From Plenodomus lindquistii (Eukaryota > Ascomycota > Dothideomycetes > Pleosporales > Leptosphaeriaceae), in assembly GCA_025504975.1 (NCBI GenBank), contig JANUWI010000020.1:1-64000 (forward strand): 64,000 nucleotides of DNA. Reading direction: 5' to 3'. The notes below the pieces were generated by a model. That model was not told the DNA's origin, ran no database searches, and was given only the letters and a program-made list of their open reading frames with translations. This document shows positions 51,471 through 61,385 of this stretch, piece after piece; positions within the stretch are counted from its first letter, which is position 1, and every line of letters starts with the position of its first letter. A program made the position numbers and the translations under genes.

Positions 51471-52674
51471 TAATGATTTAACTCTACAAAACGTGCTGCA
51501 GGTCTACTACCTTAACAAGGCTGTGTTAACTTCTTTCGCTTGGGATACAGACTAGCTTATGCAGACAATAGGTCTCTAAAACGTGCGTTCTACGTAGGTG
51601 GCTGCACGATATACTTAGTGCCAGTCTAAAAGCGGTAAAGCATACGGCAATCAACAAGTCCTGTGTCCTCTAACACTAAAACGGCACGGCATAATGCACG
51701 CCAAGCTAATACTGCTGTTTTAAAAAGATAGTTGGATGCGATTCGCCCTTTCAACTAGAAACCTAAAGAGAGCAGATTGGGGGGGTGAGCCGGCAAGGAG
51801 CCACTTCACCTCAGCTTCCGCGGCGGCAACGCTTGATAACACTGTGTTTGTTATTGACTTGCCTCTCCTCTAGCAGCAGCGCGAAAAAACAAATTCCTTT
51901 CAATTAGGCCTCTTAGGCTTTCTTAAGGACCTGGGGCTAGACGCGCAGCTTACAGATCGGGTGAATAAGTACGACTTCCAGGAGTGTGCACGATACGGCT
52001 TTGTGCGTTCAGGGTAAGAGAGCGAAATCCTGCACGAGCGCATCTAACTAGACTGTAGAGGGCCTAATGCATCCAACACAGGATTTGAAAGTCTGCGGCT
52101 GTCGCTGAGGGACTTAGGTCTTGCTGCACCACCGCATATTAACGTGCGCGCCATCTATCAGACCTCCACCCTGGGAAACATTACTAGGGTGCAATTCCAG
52201 CGAATGGAGGCTGCACTTCGTGACGCACAGCATGGGCAGACAGCGTCTGAGGTGGCGAAGTTTACAACACTGTCTGTGTGTTATCCGTCAAGACGAACTG
52301 TTTTGACAGCACCAAACAAGGCAAGGTGCAAAGATTTACACACGGTGGCGTTAAAGGCGGGCAGCGAGTGTCGTTCGGTGTATACAGGGAGGTTGATTGA
52401 CATGGTGGAAGGAACTGCCTTATCGCATGCAAAAGTGATACAGGTAGATTGGGTGACGGACGAGGAATCATGTGGTGGAAGATATGGTCGTGTTGGCTGG
52501 CTCTACGCTGGCTCGCACAACATGTCTGGAGCGGCGTGGGAGGACAGTTATGAGTGTGGGGTGGTGGTGCCTTTGGGGAGCGCAGAGCGGAGATCAGATG
52601 AGGAAATGGCCGTGCAGTTGCGGTCCTTGGGAGAACGCTATAACATTGACGACCGTTGGCAGATTGCAAGATAG
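51471..52674 (+). pseudogene. Tyrosyl-DNA phosphodiesterase 1 (Tdp1) pseudogene
   Basis: A single frame keeps Tdp1 landmarks in order over 1.2 kb despite several TAG/TAA codons and no frameshift. They are LTLQNVLQV...AVLTSFAWDTD, then the first active-site motif MHAKLILL (HxK) with LSTRNLKRADW, TVFVIDLP, FLKDLGL...NKYDF, SLRLSLRDLGL, and the second motif SHAKVIQVDW with GWLYAGSHNMSGAAWE and YECGVVVP. Tdp1 removes protein-linked 3'-phosphotyrosyl adducts from DNA. The last 177 codons (52144-52674) are uninterrupted. The first part of the gene, upstream of 51470, is unreadable. Each stop is a plausible C-to-T or G-to-A change (for example WDTD-stop-L, where W is expected). Confidence 0.85.
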
Positions 52675-52711
52675 TAGCCATGCGCAGATTGTCCAGCTCT
52701 GGGAGCTGAAC

Positions 52712-52960
52712 GAAAGTGATACTGGGAGTCTGGCTCCGGGAGCTGGACACGAGATGGGTACTATGGGTCTGGCTCCGGGAGCTGGACACAAGTTGGGTAC
52801 TGTGGGTCTGGCTCCGGGAGCTGGACACAAGGATACTAAGCGGGTCTGGCTCCGGGAGCTGGACACGAGATGGGTACTATGGGTCTGGCTCCGGGAGCTG
52901 GACACAAGTTGAGTACTGTGGGTCTGGCTCCGGGAGCTGGACGCAAGCGGGACGGGATTG
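52712..52960. repeat. Minisatellite, about 38-base period
   Basis: Six units of GGTCTGGCTCCGGGAGCTGG followed by ACAC(A/G)AG(A/T)TGGGTACT(A/G)T, one of them with a variant centre (GGATACTAAGC). It starts 40 bases after the Tdp1 stop. Open frames on both strands follow from the unit. Confidence 0.92.
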
Positions 52961-53435
52961 ACCCAGAGGTTAGGACATAGATGTTAGTAAACTTTTCTAG
53001 GGTTCTAGTTTATACTCTTGCGCAGTGCCCTCCATTGAAATGGAACAAAAGTAATCTTCTGCGCAGTGCCCTCCCTCTAAATAGGCCAGGGCAGTAGTTT
53101 ACCCTTCTCAACCTATCTCTTTCTCTATGTAAACGATGGTGGCTGGTTTTACGTTCCGCTTGGTCCTACCGTCGGTGGTACGCTGCTGATCCCCTCATCA
53201 ACTTAACTCTAACCTCACAACACCACCTCTGCCTACGCTTAACCACGCAAGTTGGGTATCTGCAAATCTCACAGATTGTGCAGTTTGTTCATGCGGAAAA
53301 CTTGTCCAAGTTTGAAGCCAATCCGACTACGGGATGTAAATCCAGTCTACTTGGATAGTTTTATTCCAGTGAACCCCCAAATCTCAGATGTACACGCTAT
53401 ACACGTAGTTCTCAGCACTAACAAAATAATCCAGT
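52961..53435. repeat. Intergenic, with GCGCAGTGCCCTCC motif pair, locus 2
   Basis: TGCGCAGTGCCCTCC occurs near 53018 and 53061, 43 bases apart, as at 43930-44010. The rest up to the element end is unremarkable. A perfect AGTCTTATAAGACT palindrome lies near 53432-53445. Confidence 0.7.
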
Positions 53436-53482
53436 CTTATAAGACTGGATTTACCGCCATGGGTTAGGGTCTTACTGTTGGT
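53436..53482. repeat. Element end at the helicase 3' side of TLH5
   Basis: TTACCGCCATGGGTTAGGGT followed by CTTACTG. The same (T/A)CGCCAT(G/A)GGTTAG(R)NTCTTA words close the units at 59945-59972 and 63325-63345, and CCGCCATGGGATAGAGTCT abuts TLH2 at 9200-9218. It lies exactly where homology to the YR-RecQ protein ends. Confidence 0.72.
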
Positions 53483-56400
53483 TATCAATCTTTTGCTTGG
53501 TGTTAGTAGCGTGACTGCTATCTGTGATGGCTTCTCGGGTTTGCGCTGGTTTAGTCCAATCCGTCGCTGCGGTGCGGGGGATCCTGTACTTGATTCTGGC
53601 TGTGGCCAAGTACGCTGTGATGGTATGCCTCGGGGCACCAATAGCTGGTATTCTGTTGGTGCTGCTAGTGATGACGAGCCGACATTTGTCCATGAACGCT
53701 GTGCAGATGATGGGTGGGTAGCTGGAGTCTCCGGAAACGGGGTAGTGCGTCTCGTGTGGAGTGAACTAACGGGCTGCGGTGTGGCAGGTGCGTGATGAGG
53801 GAGTCCTGACTGGGTAAAGCCTTGCCGATTTTCGTAAACGTTGCAAAGTTCTTCTCCGTTGCGACAACCCTGCCGCGTAGTGTTGTTGTCAAAGTAGTGA
53901 TCAAGTACCTGCCGTCGACACGTTGGGTTACGACGATCCTTTTGAACAAACGCGTCCACATGCTTTTGATTGACAGATTCCGCTTTGTTGTAATGGCGAT
54001 TGCGCAAGTAGGGGGACAGAATAATCCTCACTACACAAGGTCGACCATCACGACCCCCTCGACCCCCACGCTGCACGATGTCGATGAGGTGTGATGGTAA
54101 CCCTATACCAAGCACGCCACTGATGTTAGGGGTGTGGATGCCAACTGTGAATGCGGGTGATGCTATCATGCTGCCGGCGACGCTTTCGTCAAATGCTTCC
54201 TAGTTGGTGGCTCGATCTTCCATAGACATCTGCGCGTGGTACTTGTAGCAGTTGAGCTCGGTGCTTAGCGACTCAATAAGTGCGATTGTCTCAACATATA
54301 CAAGCAACTTGCCAGTAAGTTTTGCTTCGCTCTGTATGTAGCTCGCCAGCTCGGGTACATTTTCTTTACTGGACAAGTTAATTTCCTTGACTTGCCAACG
54401 TAGATTTGGCCGGGATGTTGATGTCCGAAACGGGATGGTGTCTGTTGGGATGCCCATGAGACGGAAAGCGTACACTTGGTCTTCGACTGGGATTGTGGCC
54501 AAAAGAAGAGTCAACCTTGCGCCAAATCTTGTCAACTGTCGTAGCTGCAGCAAGTGTGGTCGGTACTCGTGGTTAGGCAGAAGGACATAATGGAACTGGT
54601 CTACAACAATTCGCTCAAGTTTGCCCATGGTACTCAGACGCTGTGCCATCTCTTGGAAGCCTGTTTGGGCAAGAGCCTCTGGTGTGGCCAGAATGATAGA
54701 GGCAGTTTGGTCACAGTGGCCATCTTTCCATACACTCGTGCGGATGCGATGCTGTTTGCATGAATTGATGATGTCATGGCGGAGGGCCGCGAGGGGGACG
54801 ATGAGGATGATCTGCCCATATACTGGGAAGCAGGCTGGCAGGAGGAATGCCAGGCTCTTGCACTGCCTGTGCCTGCAATGTACACGACAACGGTCTCTCC
54901 ACCCATTATGGCCTGAATAACGTCTTTCTGCTGTGGGCGGAACTCTGCTGTGTTGCCGAAATTCTCTTGCAACAGTCGCTTGTAGTTGCACTGGAGACGT
55001 TCTGCTAAGCCGGTCGCTGCTATTGGAGCTTTTATTGGTGTTTCCAAGTAGGCAAATGTCTCGTCGAGCTCGAAACCAATGGTACTGTGCCACTTCTGGG
55101 ACACTCGGAACTGCCCTTGGGCGCGGTTGAACTTTTTGTCAAAGATGCTCTGGATGTCCACAGCGTATACCGCGCGTGCTGTTGCGGCAGAATGACCGGC
55201 TTGCATTTCTCGGTCTTCGTCGGCTGCTTCATCGATCATCTCATCAACTTCTTCGCGTGACAGCTCTCCAGGTATACTGCTGGAGGAGTCTATATCCCGT
55301 CCAAATGCAATGATTAGATGTCGCATAACGCTCAACTTGATCCGCTGGCCCATCCACTTCTCTGTAGTAAGTTCTACAACTCTTCGGAGAGGCGCTGACG
55401 TTGTGTGCTGGGTTCCTGCCTCATCACCCTAGAGCAGAGAACTTACACTACGAGCTTTGTGAGTATCTTGTATGCTCTCTACGGAGGTGTGCTGCAGCAC
55501 AGCGTAGAATGGGCGGATAAACCAAAGGTACCCAACCAAGAGCGAACCGATGCGGCGGGGAAGGAGCCGATAAATAACTTTCAAGGACTTGTCGCGGTTG
55601 TACCCTTAATGATACTGGGGTACCACAGCCACATGGCCGTGGTAGAGGAAAATGTTCCGAAGGGACCCATTGAGTGGGTTTTCATGATGAACACTTAGCA
55701 GCTCAGTGCCTCGAGCAGGCTGCCCGCTGGTGTAGTGGACGAGAGCTAACAGAGTGTTGAGGAATTGCTGTACCTTGTCACAATACTCTTGAATTTGACG
55801 CTGATTGTTGAGGTCGAGCAAGGGGTGACCGTTGTTGCTTGCGGCGGACCGGACCAGTTGATCGTGGATAAATTGGGCTTTATCTTGGAGGGCTGGGTTC
55901 TGAGGGGAAAATGTGCTGAAGCCGGGGTCGGTGTTGCCTGCGTTCTCTATCATGGAATCAAAGGGGACTTCTGGTAGTTCAGAATGCTTCTGAACAAAGG
56001 AGAGGCTACACATGAGCTTCGTTGCCTGTTCTGTAAGATTGTGAACCATAGAGCTAGATTTAGACAGCGATGTTTCAATGCCTTTCACTGCAACCTTGTC
56101 CCTATTGCGATGGACAAACGCATCCATATTATCTCCATATCGGAAGCGGGAGAGGTAGCGGGCGGTGTTGATAAGCCAGTTCATTGGTGTAGGATACTCT
56201 GTCGTGAGATAGTTGCGCACCTACGTCCGGAACTGGTTGGCAATAAACCTGTTCCCATCCTCAGTGTGCAGACTAGGAGGGCTCGCAGTCCACGGTTCAT
56301 TCTATAATTTTGTGGCTTCCTCGAATGTTATGACTTCATCAGAGGCTGATTTGGAGAACGGTTCTTTGGTACTGGCTAGGCTGTCCCGGATTTTTTAAAT

Positions 56401-57695
56401 GCTTGCAAGACGAACCATCTTTTTAAAAGCAGTGATCTCAGTGGCGAAGTTGTAGCACTCTCAAAACCCTTTCTTTTGTAAACTTAAGGTTTGATATGCA
56501 ACTGCTACGACAAACGGAAGCTCAAAGTCGTCTTCAAGGCTTGTCTGTTCGACCAATGAAAGCCAAAAATCGTGGCATAGTGCTTCTAGGGGATCCATTA
56601 CTGTACGTTCATGCACAGGGTCGACATTAGGGTATATGCTGTAATCGCCGACTGCGTGGATAATATTATCCCATACTTATTGTTGTCTTGGTGTAAGGCG
56701 TAGTTGCGTGGGCATGGTACAGCATTGAGTGAGAACGCGATAAAAGAAGACGAAGATTTTCTGCAACGGAAGAGCATGTTTCAAGGAGCGGTGTTAGTAG
56801 CTTTCAAGAGGTAGAAGCGGAACGTCGTAAGAATGTTCTTGCATTACCCAAATCCGGGCAAAGCGCGAAGTTGTAAGCGTGGAGTTCTGCCACGTTGTGA
56901 CCATGCTCTTGATAATTGTGTAGAGGTAATGCAGTGCCGGCTCTACTTTTGGGTCAGGAGTAGCAACATAGTCCAACGCAGTCTCCCATTTCTCTAGAAG
57001 GACTTTAAGGAACCTCGTGGACGCCAGCTAAGGATTGATCTGTATAGGGTCGCCATGTGGTATGCGTCTGAGCATCTCGTCGCGTTCCAGTTTAGCCTTG
57101 TCGGTGGCTGCTTTCAGTTGTGCTTGGAGCTATTCTAGCGCGGCAAGGTTCTGTTAAGGTGCACTAGCCGACTCCTCATTAGCGTTAAGTAGGGCAGGAT
57201 CAATAACGTTTTCTAGCTTGTCAATGCTCAACTCAGCATAACCTCAAAATAACGCGATGTGGACGCATCGCCACCGTTAGGCCCCGGTGCCCTAGTAAAG
57301 TATCGCTGAGCATAACCGCGACGGACGCAGTTCAGTTGCCCACTCTGAATATCGTGCTCAGTAAGACCTCGTTGATCGTGGTGTGTCCAGATGTGTACCA
57401 GCATGTTCTTACTAGCACTCTTCTTCGTGCAAATATAGGAACACAGAGTACAAATAAGGCACGGCTCGAGGGGGAGAAAGGGTATCTCGCGCAGACAAGT
57501 GCCATCTGCATCTGCGAAGTGGAGCTCGGCAACATCAGTCTTGAGTTGACTGTAGACTTCGAAATCATCAACTTCAGCTTGTAGAAGAGAACGATCGTTT
57601 GGGGCGACGTCTCTCGTGTAGTAAGAATCGAAGTGGGCTTTAACACCACTAAGGAGCACTACGCACTCATGGATAGGGACAAATAAGAATGGCAT
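53470..57695 (-). pseudogene. YR-RecQ gene remnant TLH5, truncated and frameshifted
   Basis: On the - strand from 57695: a degenerate first finger, then an intact-looking second finger (CTLCSYIC...H...HH), YAQRYFTRAPG and SRYFEV. The frame then continues with stops (for example INP-stop-LA, where Trp is expected) through 57000. The recombinase part at 56220-55606 keeps SGQPARGTELL and then YH-stop-GYN, so the catalytic Lys site is adjacent to a stop. The helicase fragments between 55353 and 53900 show GTGSGKSLAFLLP-like sequence across a frameshift, and GRGGRDGRP for motif VI, but motif II reads VDQFH. The protein ends soon after the CRNGEELCNV zinc site, where the element end begins. It is divergent to GIF-C, 265 bases apart. 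Confidence 0.8.
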
Positions 57696-57959
57696 GATGG
57701 CCGTCGTATCTCAAGTGACGGAAAAGTAAGACCATGACGAAAACGTGGAGGGATGTCTGGTAGTGATGATGGTGCTGGTCCGACGTGACAAAAACAGGGA
57801 GGATTGGTTATTTCCACCCGCAAGAGGGTGGAAATGCAGCGTGGGCACGCACGGTGGGCGGTGTAAAGTTTCTCCGTTCCGTGTTAGGGCGGTCGCATGT
57901 GATGTTACAAAGATCAGAGCATAGCCTGCAAGTGTTCAATACCAAACAACAAATTCGTT
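57696..57959. promoter_or_regulatory. Divergent promoter of the TLH5/GIF-C pair
   Basis: 264 bases between the two starts. It contains an inverted match (TTTCCACCC ... GGGTGGAAA near 57810-57832) and a GGTGGGCGG word. It must serve both genes. No TATA box is obvious. Confidence 0.5.
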
Positions 57960-59402
57960 ATGGCAACTACTCTTTCTTTAAACCCAGACACTATTGAAGG
58001 CGAATGCGATTTAGCGAAGCTCACACGCGATGCGTTCGAGTTGGTTAAACCGCAGGTGCCATTGTACAATATAATCGCTGATACAGTTAAGCCTATACAG
58101 GCTTTTGTCGCGCACACACCTGATATGGCGCTACGATGGATATGCCAACAAGCGACAAAACAACAAGTTCAACGATTCATAGACGCGGTCTATGACGGCC
58201 CTACAGAGTCCGAGCCTAACAGCCCGCCTGCTAAACGAGCGCGCACGACAAAGAAGCCCTCCACGAAACAAGTGAACCGGCGACTCAAAGAACAGTTTGA
58301 CATTGCGATGTTGGAGGCGGTTGCCAGTACTCAGGATCTAGTCCGGGCGAAAACAAATGTGATATCATACTCATCCGATGAGCAGAGGTATCGAACATTT
58401 GCTAAGAATATGAAGGGCATAGGGATAAAAGAAACGGCGGAGATGATAAACAAGGCGCAAGCTGTGGCGTCGGTTGAATGCTTGCAAGATTGGCGCGTGG
58501 TCCTAGAGACTTGGCGAGACCTACACCGTGATGGGAAAGGCCTATTCACTGATGTGGGCATCACGATGCCAGAGATGCGAGGGTTGCCACCAGAGGCGGG
58601 GTCATCACAAGCAACGATGCCACAGAGCACACAAATGACAAGAACTGGTGCCGCACTTACGATAAGGGAAATGAATGGAATTCGCCGACTGCTCGCCATG
58701 GTAAAGAGAAGTGAGATAGCTGATATACTGGGCGATATCCGTCACCGGTGGATAATGGCCGCATTCTATAAGGAGTATGAACGGTTAGAGGGCCTGTTGC
58801 GAGCAAGAGGGAAGCTGCGTGGGCAGCGTGGACGTGGGATGGCGACATTGGCGAAGGAACTCCTTTTCCAAGAGGTGTATGGGGTTGAGTTGCACGGTGC
58901 GACGGCAGACAGCGACAGATTGACAAGCTACCGACAATGGGGCCGGTGGCTTGAGTATGGCAGGCGGTGGACGATGTTGAGGGACAGACTAGGTGTGGGC
59001 ATATTCGCCCTGTTGCCTAGAAATGCTATTCCCAACTCGTTCGTAGAGCGACGGCCGATGGCGTTCGTGAAGCATTGGATGGACATGGTCGGGGTGTGTA
59101 ACGACCGGGTCGCAGGAATGGCCACGGCAATTGAGCCGATATTGGAGGAATGTATGGGCGAGGGGAAGCCTCCAGAGCAATTGTTGCTAGAGAGTATCAA
59201 CGCGAATGAGGTTGCTGAGTACGATCCACTAGATTTGTTAACGGCGGCGGAGGACACACGAAGAAACTTTGAAGTAGTATCAGATCTCCAGGTAGAAGCC
59301 ACTCTAGGGGACACACAATTGAACACTCCGCATCATGATAGTGCGGATGACGGGTTGATAGAAGACACAGAGAACGATGAAATAGACTTAGATAGTTACT
59401 AG
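57960..59402 (+). CDS. GIF-family protein C, intact
   Basis: 480 residues from ATG at 57960, uninterrupted. N-terminal region: VPLYNIIAD and FVAHTPDMALRWICQQATKQ (about 49-68). Then a nuclear-signal-like PAKRARTTKKP near 95. The middle is helical (QRYRTFAKNMKGIGIKETAEMI). The C-terminal region has GRWLEYGRRWTMLRDRLGVG then IFALLPRNAIPNSFVERRP (about 320-365) and a Trp-containing helix. The end is acidic (DTENDEIDLDSY). No enzyme motif is recognised; a basic/acidic nuclear protein partnering the helicase is inferred only from position. It aligns along its length with GIF-D and GIF-B. The neighbouring helicase is dead while this gene is intact. Confidence 0.82.
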   Translation: MATTLSLNPDTIEGECDLAKLTRDAFELVKPQVPLYNIIADTVKPIQAFVAHTPDMALRWICQQATKQQVQRFIDAVYDGPTESEPNSPPAKRARTTKKPSTKQVNRRLKEQFDIAMLEAVASTQDLVRAKTNVISYSSDEQRYRTFAKNMKGIGIKETAEMINKAQAVASVECLQDWRVVLETWRDLHRDGKGLFTDVGITMPEMRGLPPEAGSSQATMPQSTQMTRTGAALTIREMNGIRRLLAMVKRSEIADILGDIRHRWIMAAFYKEYERLEGLLRARGKLRGQRGRGMATLAKELLFQEVYGVELHGATADSDRLTSYRQWGRWLEYGRRWTMLRDRLGVGIFALLPRNAIPNSFVERRPMAFVKHWMDMVGVCNDRVAGMATAIEPILEECMGEGKPPEQLLLESINANEVAEYDPLDLLTAAEDTRRNFEVVSDLQVEATLGDTQLNTPHHDSADDGLIEDTENDEIDLDSY

Positions 59403-59779
59403 GTTTTATTGAAGGGTTAGTGTGCACTTACATCAAAGCAGGTATTTCTAGGTAGACGCATGTACGGTTTATGTAAGTTTATGATAATAGTCAGTTTACA
59501 AAGTGTAGGCCTAGGTGTTTCTAGTTCAGCGAGGCAAACAAACCTAGAAGTAGCCGTGATACGTTTGACCGTTGTAGGACTTGTACAAGCGTAGATCTCT
59601 TGCTGTACAACCTGCAGGGACGCTAGGGCTTTGCTAGAGAAGTAGTAAAAGTAGGCTAATCAAGCTTGCACTTATACTAGTAACAATTTGATGTTTGTAG
59701 ATTTAGCTGCGATTTTGCTGTAGACGCTAGCCGCGCACGTACCCATTTTCTCGCACTTTCGCTGTCGAAGTGTGAGTCC
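59403..59779. other. 3' flank of GIF-C
   Basis: AT-rich sequence between the gene and the element end. No ORF or repeat is recognised. Confidence 0.4.
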
Positions 59780-59972
59780 CAATAGCTATAGCCCTAACTC
59801 CTATTACTAAACCCTAACCTTACTAACCACACAGGTTATAGGGCTGCAAATGGGCTGTAACGTGCAACTCGGCGCGCTGATTCACATACTCGAATTTCAA
59901 GTCAATTGGCCGGCGGAAACCTAACGACATGGAGCCCTCCATGTCGTTAACGCCATAGGTTAGAGTCTTAAA
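59780..59972. repeat. Element right-end sequence, copy 2, with palindrome
   Basis: Matches 6880-7060 word for word in order (AAACCCTAACCT, CAAATGGGCTG, AACGTGCAACTCGGCGCGCT, ACTCGAATTT, GGCCGGCGGAAACCTAACG). It then carries one palindrome, CGACATGGAG-CCCTCCATGTCG, and ends CGCCATAGGTTAGAGTCTTA. Unlike 7071-8930 there is only one palindromic unit. It marks the boundary between the TLH5/GIF-C and TLH6/GIF-D modules. Confidence 0.8.
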
Positions 59973-60250
59973 CTCATTCAACTCTATTCGCTCGTGCTTG
60001 GGATTAACCTTAGGTATTCTTTTGCCGATGTTTGCAAGGTGTTGCTATGGCGGTTATCGAATCCTTAGTAGTGAAGAAGAGGCATAGCTAGGATGTAATT
60101 CCAATTCTCTTGCATAACCTAGATCCTAGTCCATCGCGATGTTTCTGCTACCGTGTGCTAATAGCATAACACTGTACTCTTTACTGTCTCGCGCAAGTAC
60201 TAGAGTTTAGCTGAAACTGTGCTTGGCTTTGTGTATTTGTGTACTGTTTC
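59973..60250. other. Spacer between element end and TLH6 fragment
   Basis: About 280 bases with no recognised homology. Helicase sequence expected here by analogy with TLH5 is missing, so a deletion is likely. Confidence 0.4.
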
Positions 60251-61015
60251 CTAAGGTATTCCTGCCACGCATTTATGAAATTGTGTGTGTTTAAGGTATG
60301 GGTTGGTAAGACAGTCGGGCGCAGCTGGGGCTGTTTGGTTGCGTATTGCAAAGGAGTATGCAAGCTTCATTTGTCCGGCCGTGAGTTGTGCTTCAAGTCT
60401 GGCAATAGTAGCCTGGATAGCGTCTGCGTGTGGGGACTCCAATGTAGGTAGAGTGCTAGGCGTGCATGTGTCTATTCCTCTATTACCATCATCTTCAATC
60501 TCCTGCTTTCGCTTGGTCTCTGGTATGAATACTTCGAATAGGGTTGTAGCGTAGCTATCCTTTACGCTAGTTTTAGTAAAGAATTGTTAACTAAAAGTGA
60601 CCCTCCAATGTTGCAACCACTATGCCTGCATAGCAGAATGCGTACGTGTCGTGTTTGGTGGGTATATACCGTGTGCTGTCCGCAGGTATGCTTTTATATT
60701 ATTAGTTGCGGATACAGTCCCAATAACCATGTGCTTGCATCCATCTTGGGCGCACAGAAGTGTGTTCTCGTGGACCTTGAGGTCAGAGATAGCTGGATAG
60801 GGTTGGCCTAAAGGGAGCTGGATGTCCGCATGTCCTTGGTAAAGGCTCTCTCTAGATTTATCAACGATTGCCTGCAGATTAGCGCGTTTAGCTATTGTAG
60901 TATGGCTGCTGTGTTTTGCAGTAAAATGGTCTGCAACACCAGCTGGGTTTAGGCAGTATTAGTGGTGCAGACAGATAACTACTTTGTGTTAAGTGTCGAT
61001 TCAGATGTGTAACAT
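60251..61015 (-). pseudogene. N-terminal fragment of a YR-RecQ gene (TLH6)
   Basis: On the - strand a single frame reads VVIC...H-stop-YCLNP...DHFTAKH, aligning with the first finger of TLH3 (VLICRKCQYCVRP...THLRAQH), then LPLGQPYPAISDL, the second finger (CAQDGC...YLRTAHG), and LQHWRVTFS-stop-QFF...TLFEV, aligning with YCQRFF...SYFEV. It ends with a helical segment at 60251. Stops fall where Gln or similar is expected. Recombinase and helicase parts are absent. The fragment sits head-to-head with GIF-D, as TLH5 does with GIF-C. Confidence 0.75.
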
Positions 61016-61385
61016 AGTGTACAAATATATTGTGGAATGAATTTAAAGCTTAGAGGCAAGTGGTAACGATCACAGTCTAGTTGTTGTGTGCTGTTAACTT
61101 GGGTCTAGGTGTGCTAATTTTGCAAAGTGTCCTTTATAGGCTGAGTTTGATTTGAATCAGCTCGCTAGATTATAATTACAGCTTGTTTTACCGAGGTATA
61201 CAACGTGTGCCGTGCTAGGGTGGATTTAGATCGGCTCGCGGGATTGTAATTAGAGAATAATAAGCCGAGATTATGCCATACAGCCTAGTGTGAGCAGATC
61301 ACGTGCATGCTAAGCGGCTATCCTCTGCTAATCATTGCAGTTCCCACGCGTTGTTTCTCCTTCACATCCCTCTTTTACTTTCACC
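61016..61385. promoter_or_regulatory. Divergent promoter of the TLH6/GIF-D pair
   Basis: About 370 bases. Two copies of GATT(T)GAATCAGCTCGCTAG-ATTATAATTA-like sequence (near 61150 and 61228) form a direct repeat of about 30 bases, diverged. The leader before 61386 is CT-rich (TTCTCCTTCACATCCCTC). Confidence 0.5.

Noticed and set aside
52472..52961. Gly-Ser-Trp-type repeat peptides after the Tdp1 remnant
   Set aside because: Products of the 38-base minisatellite in several frames.
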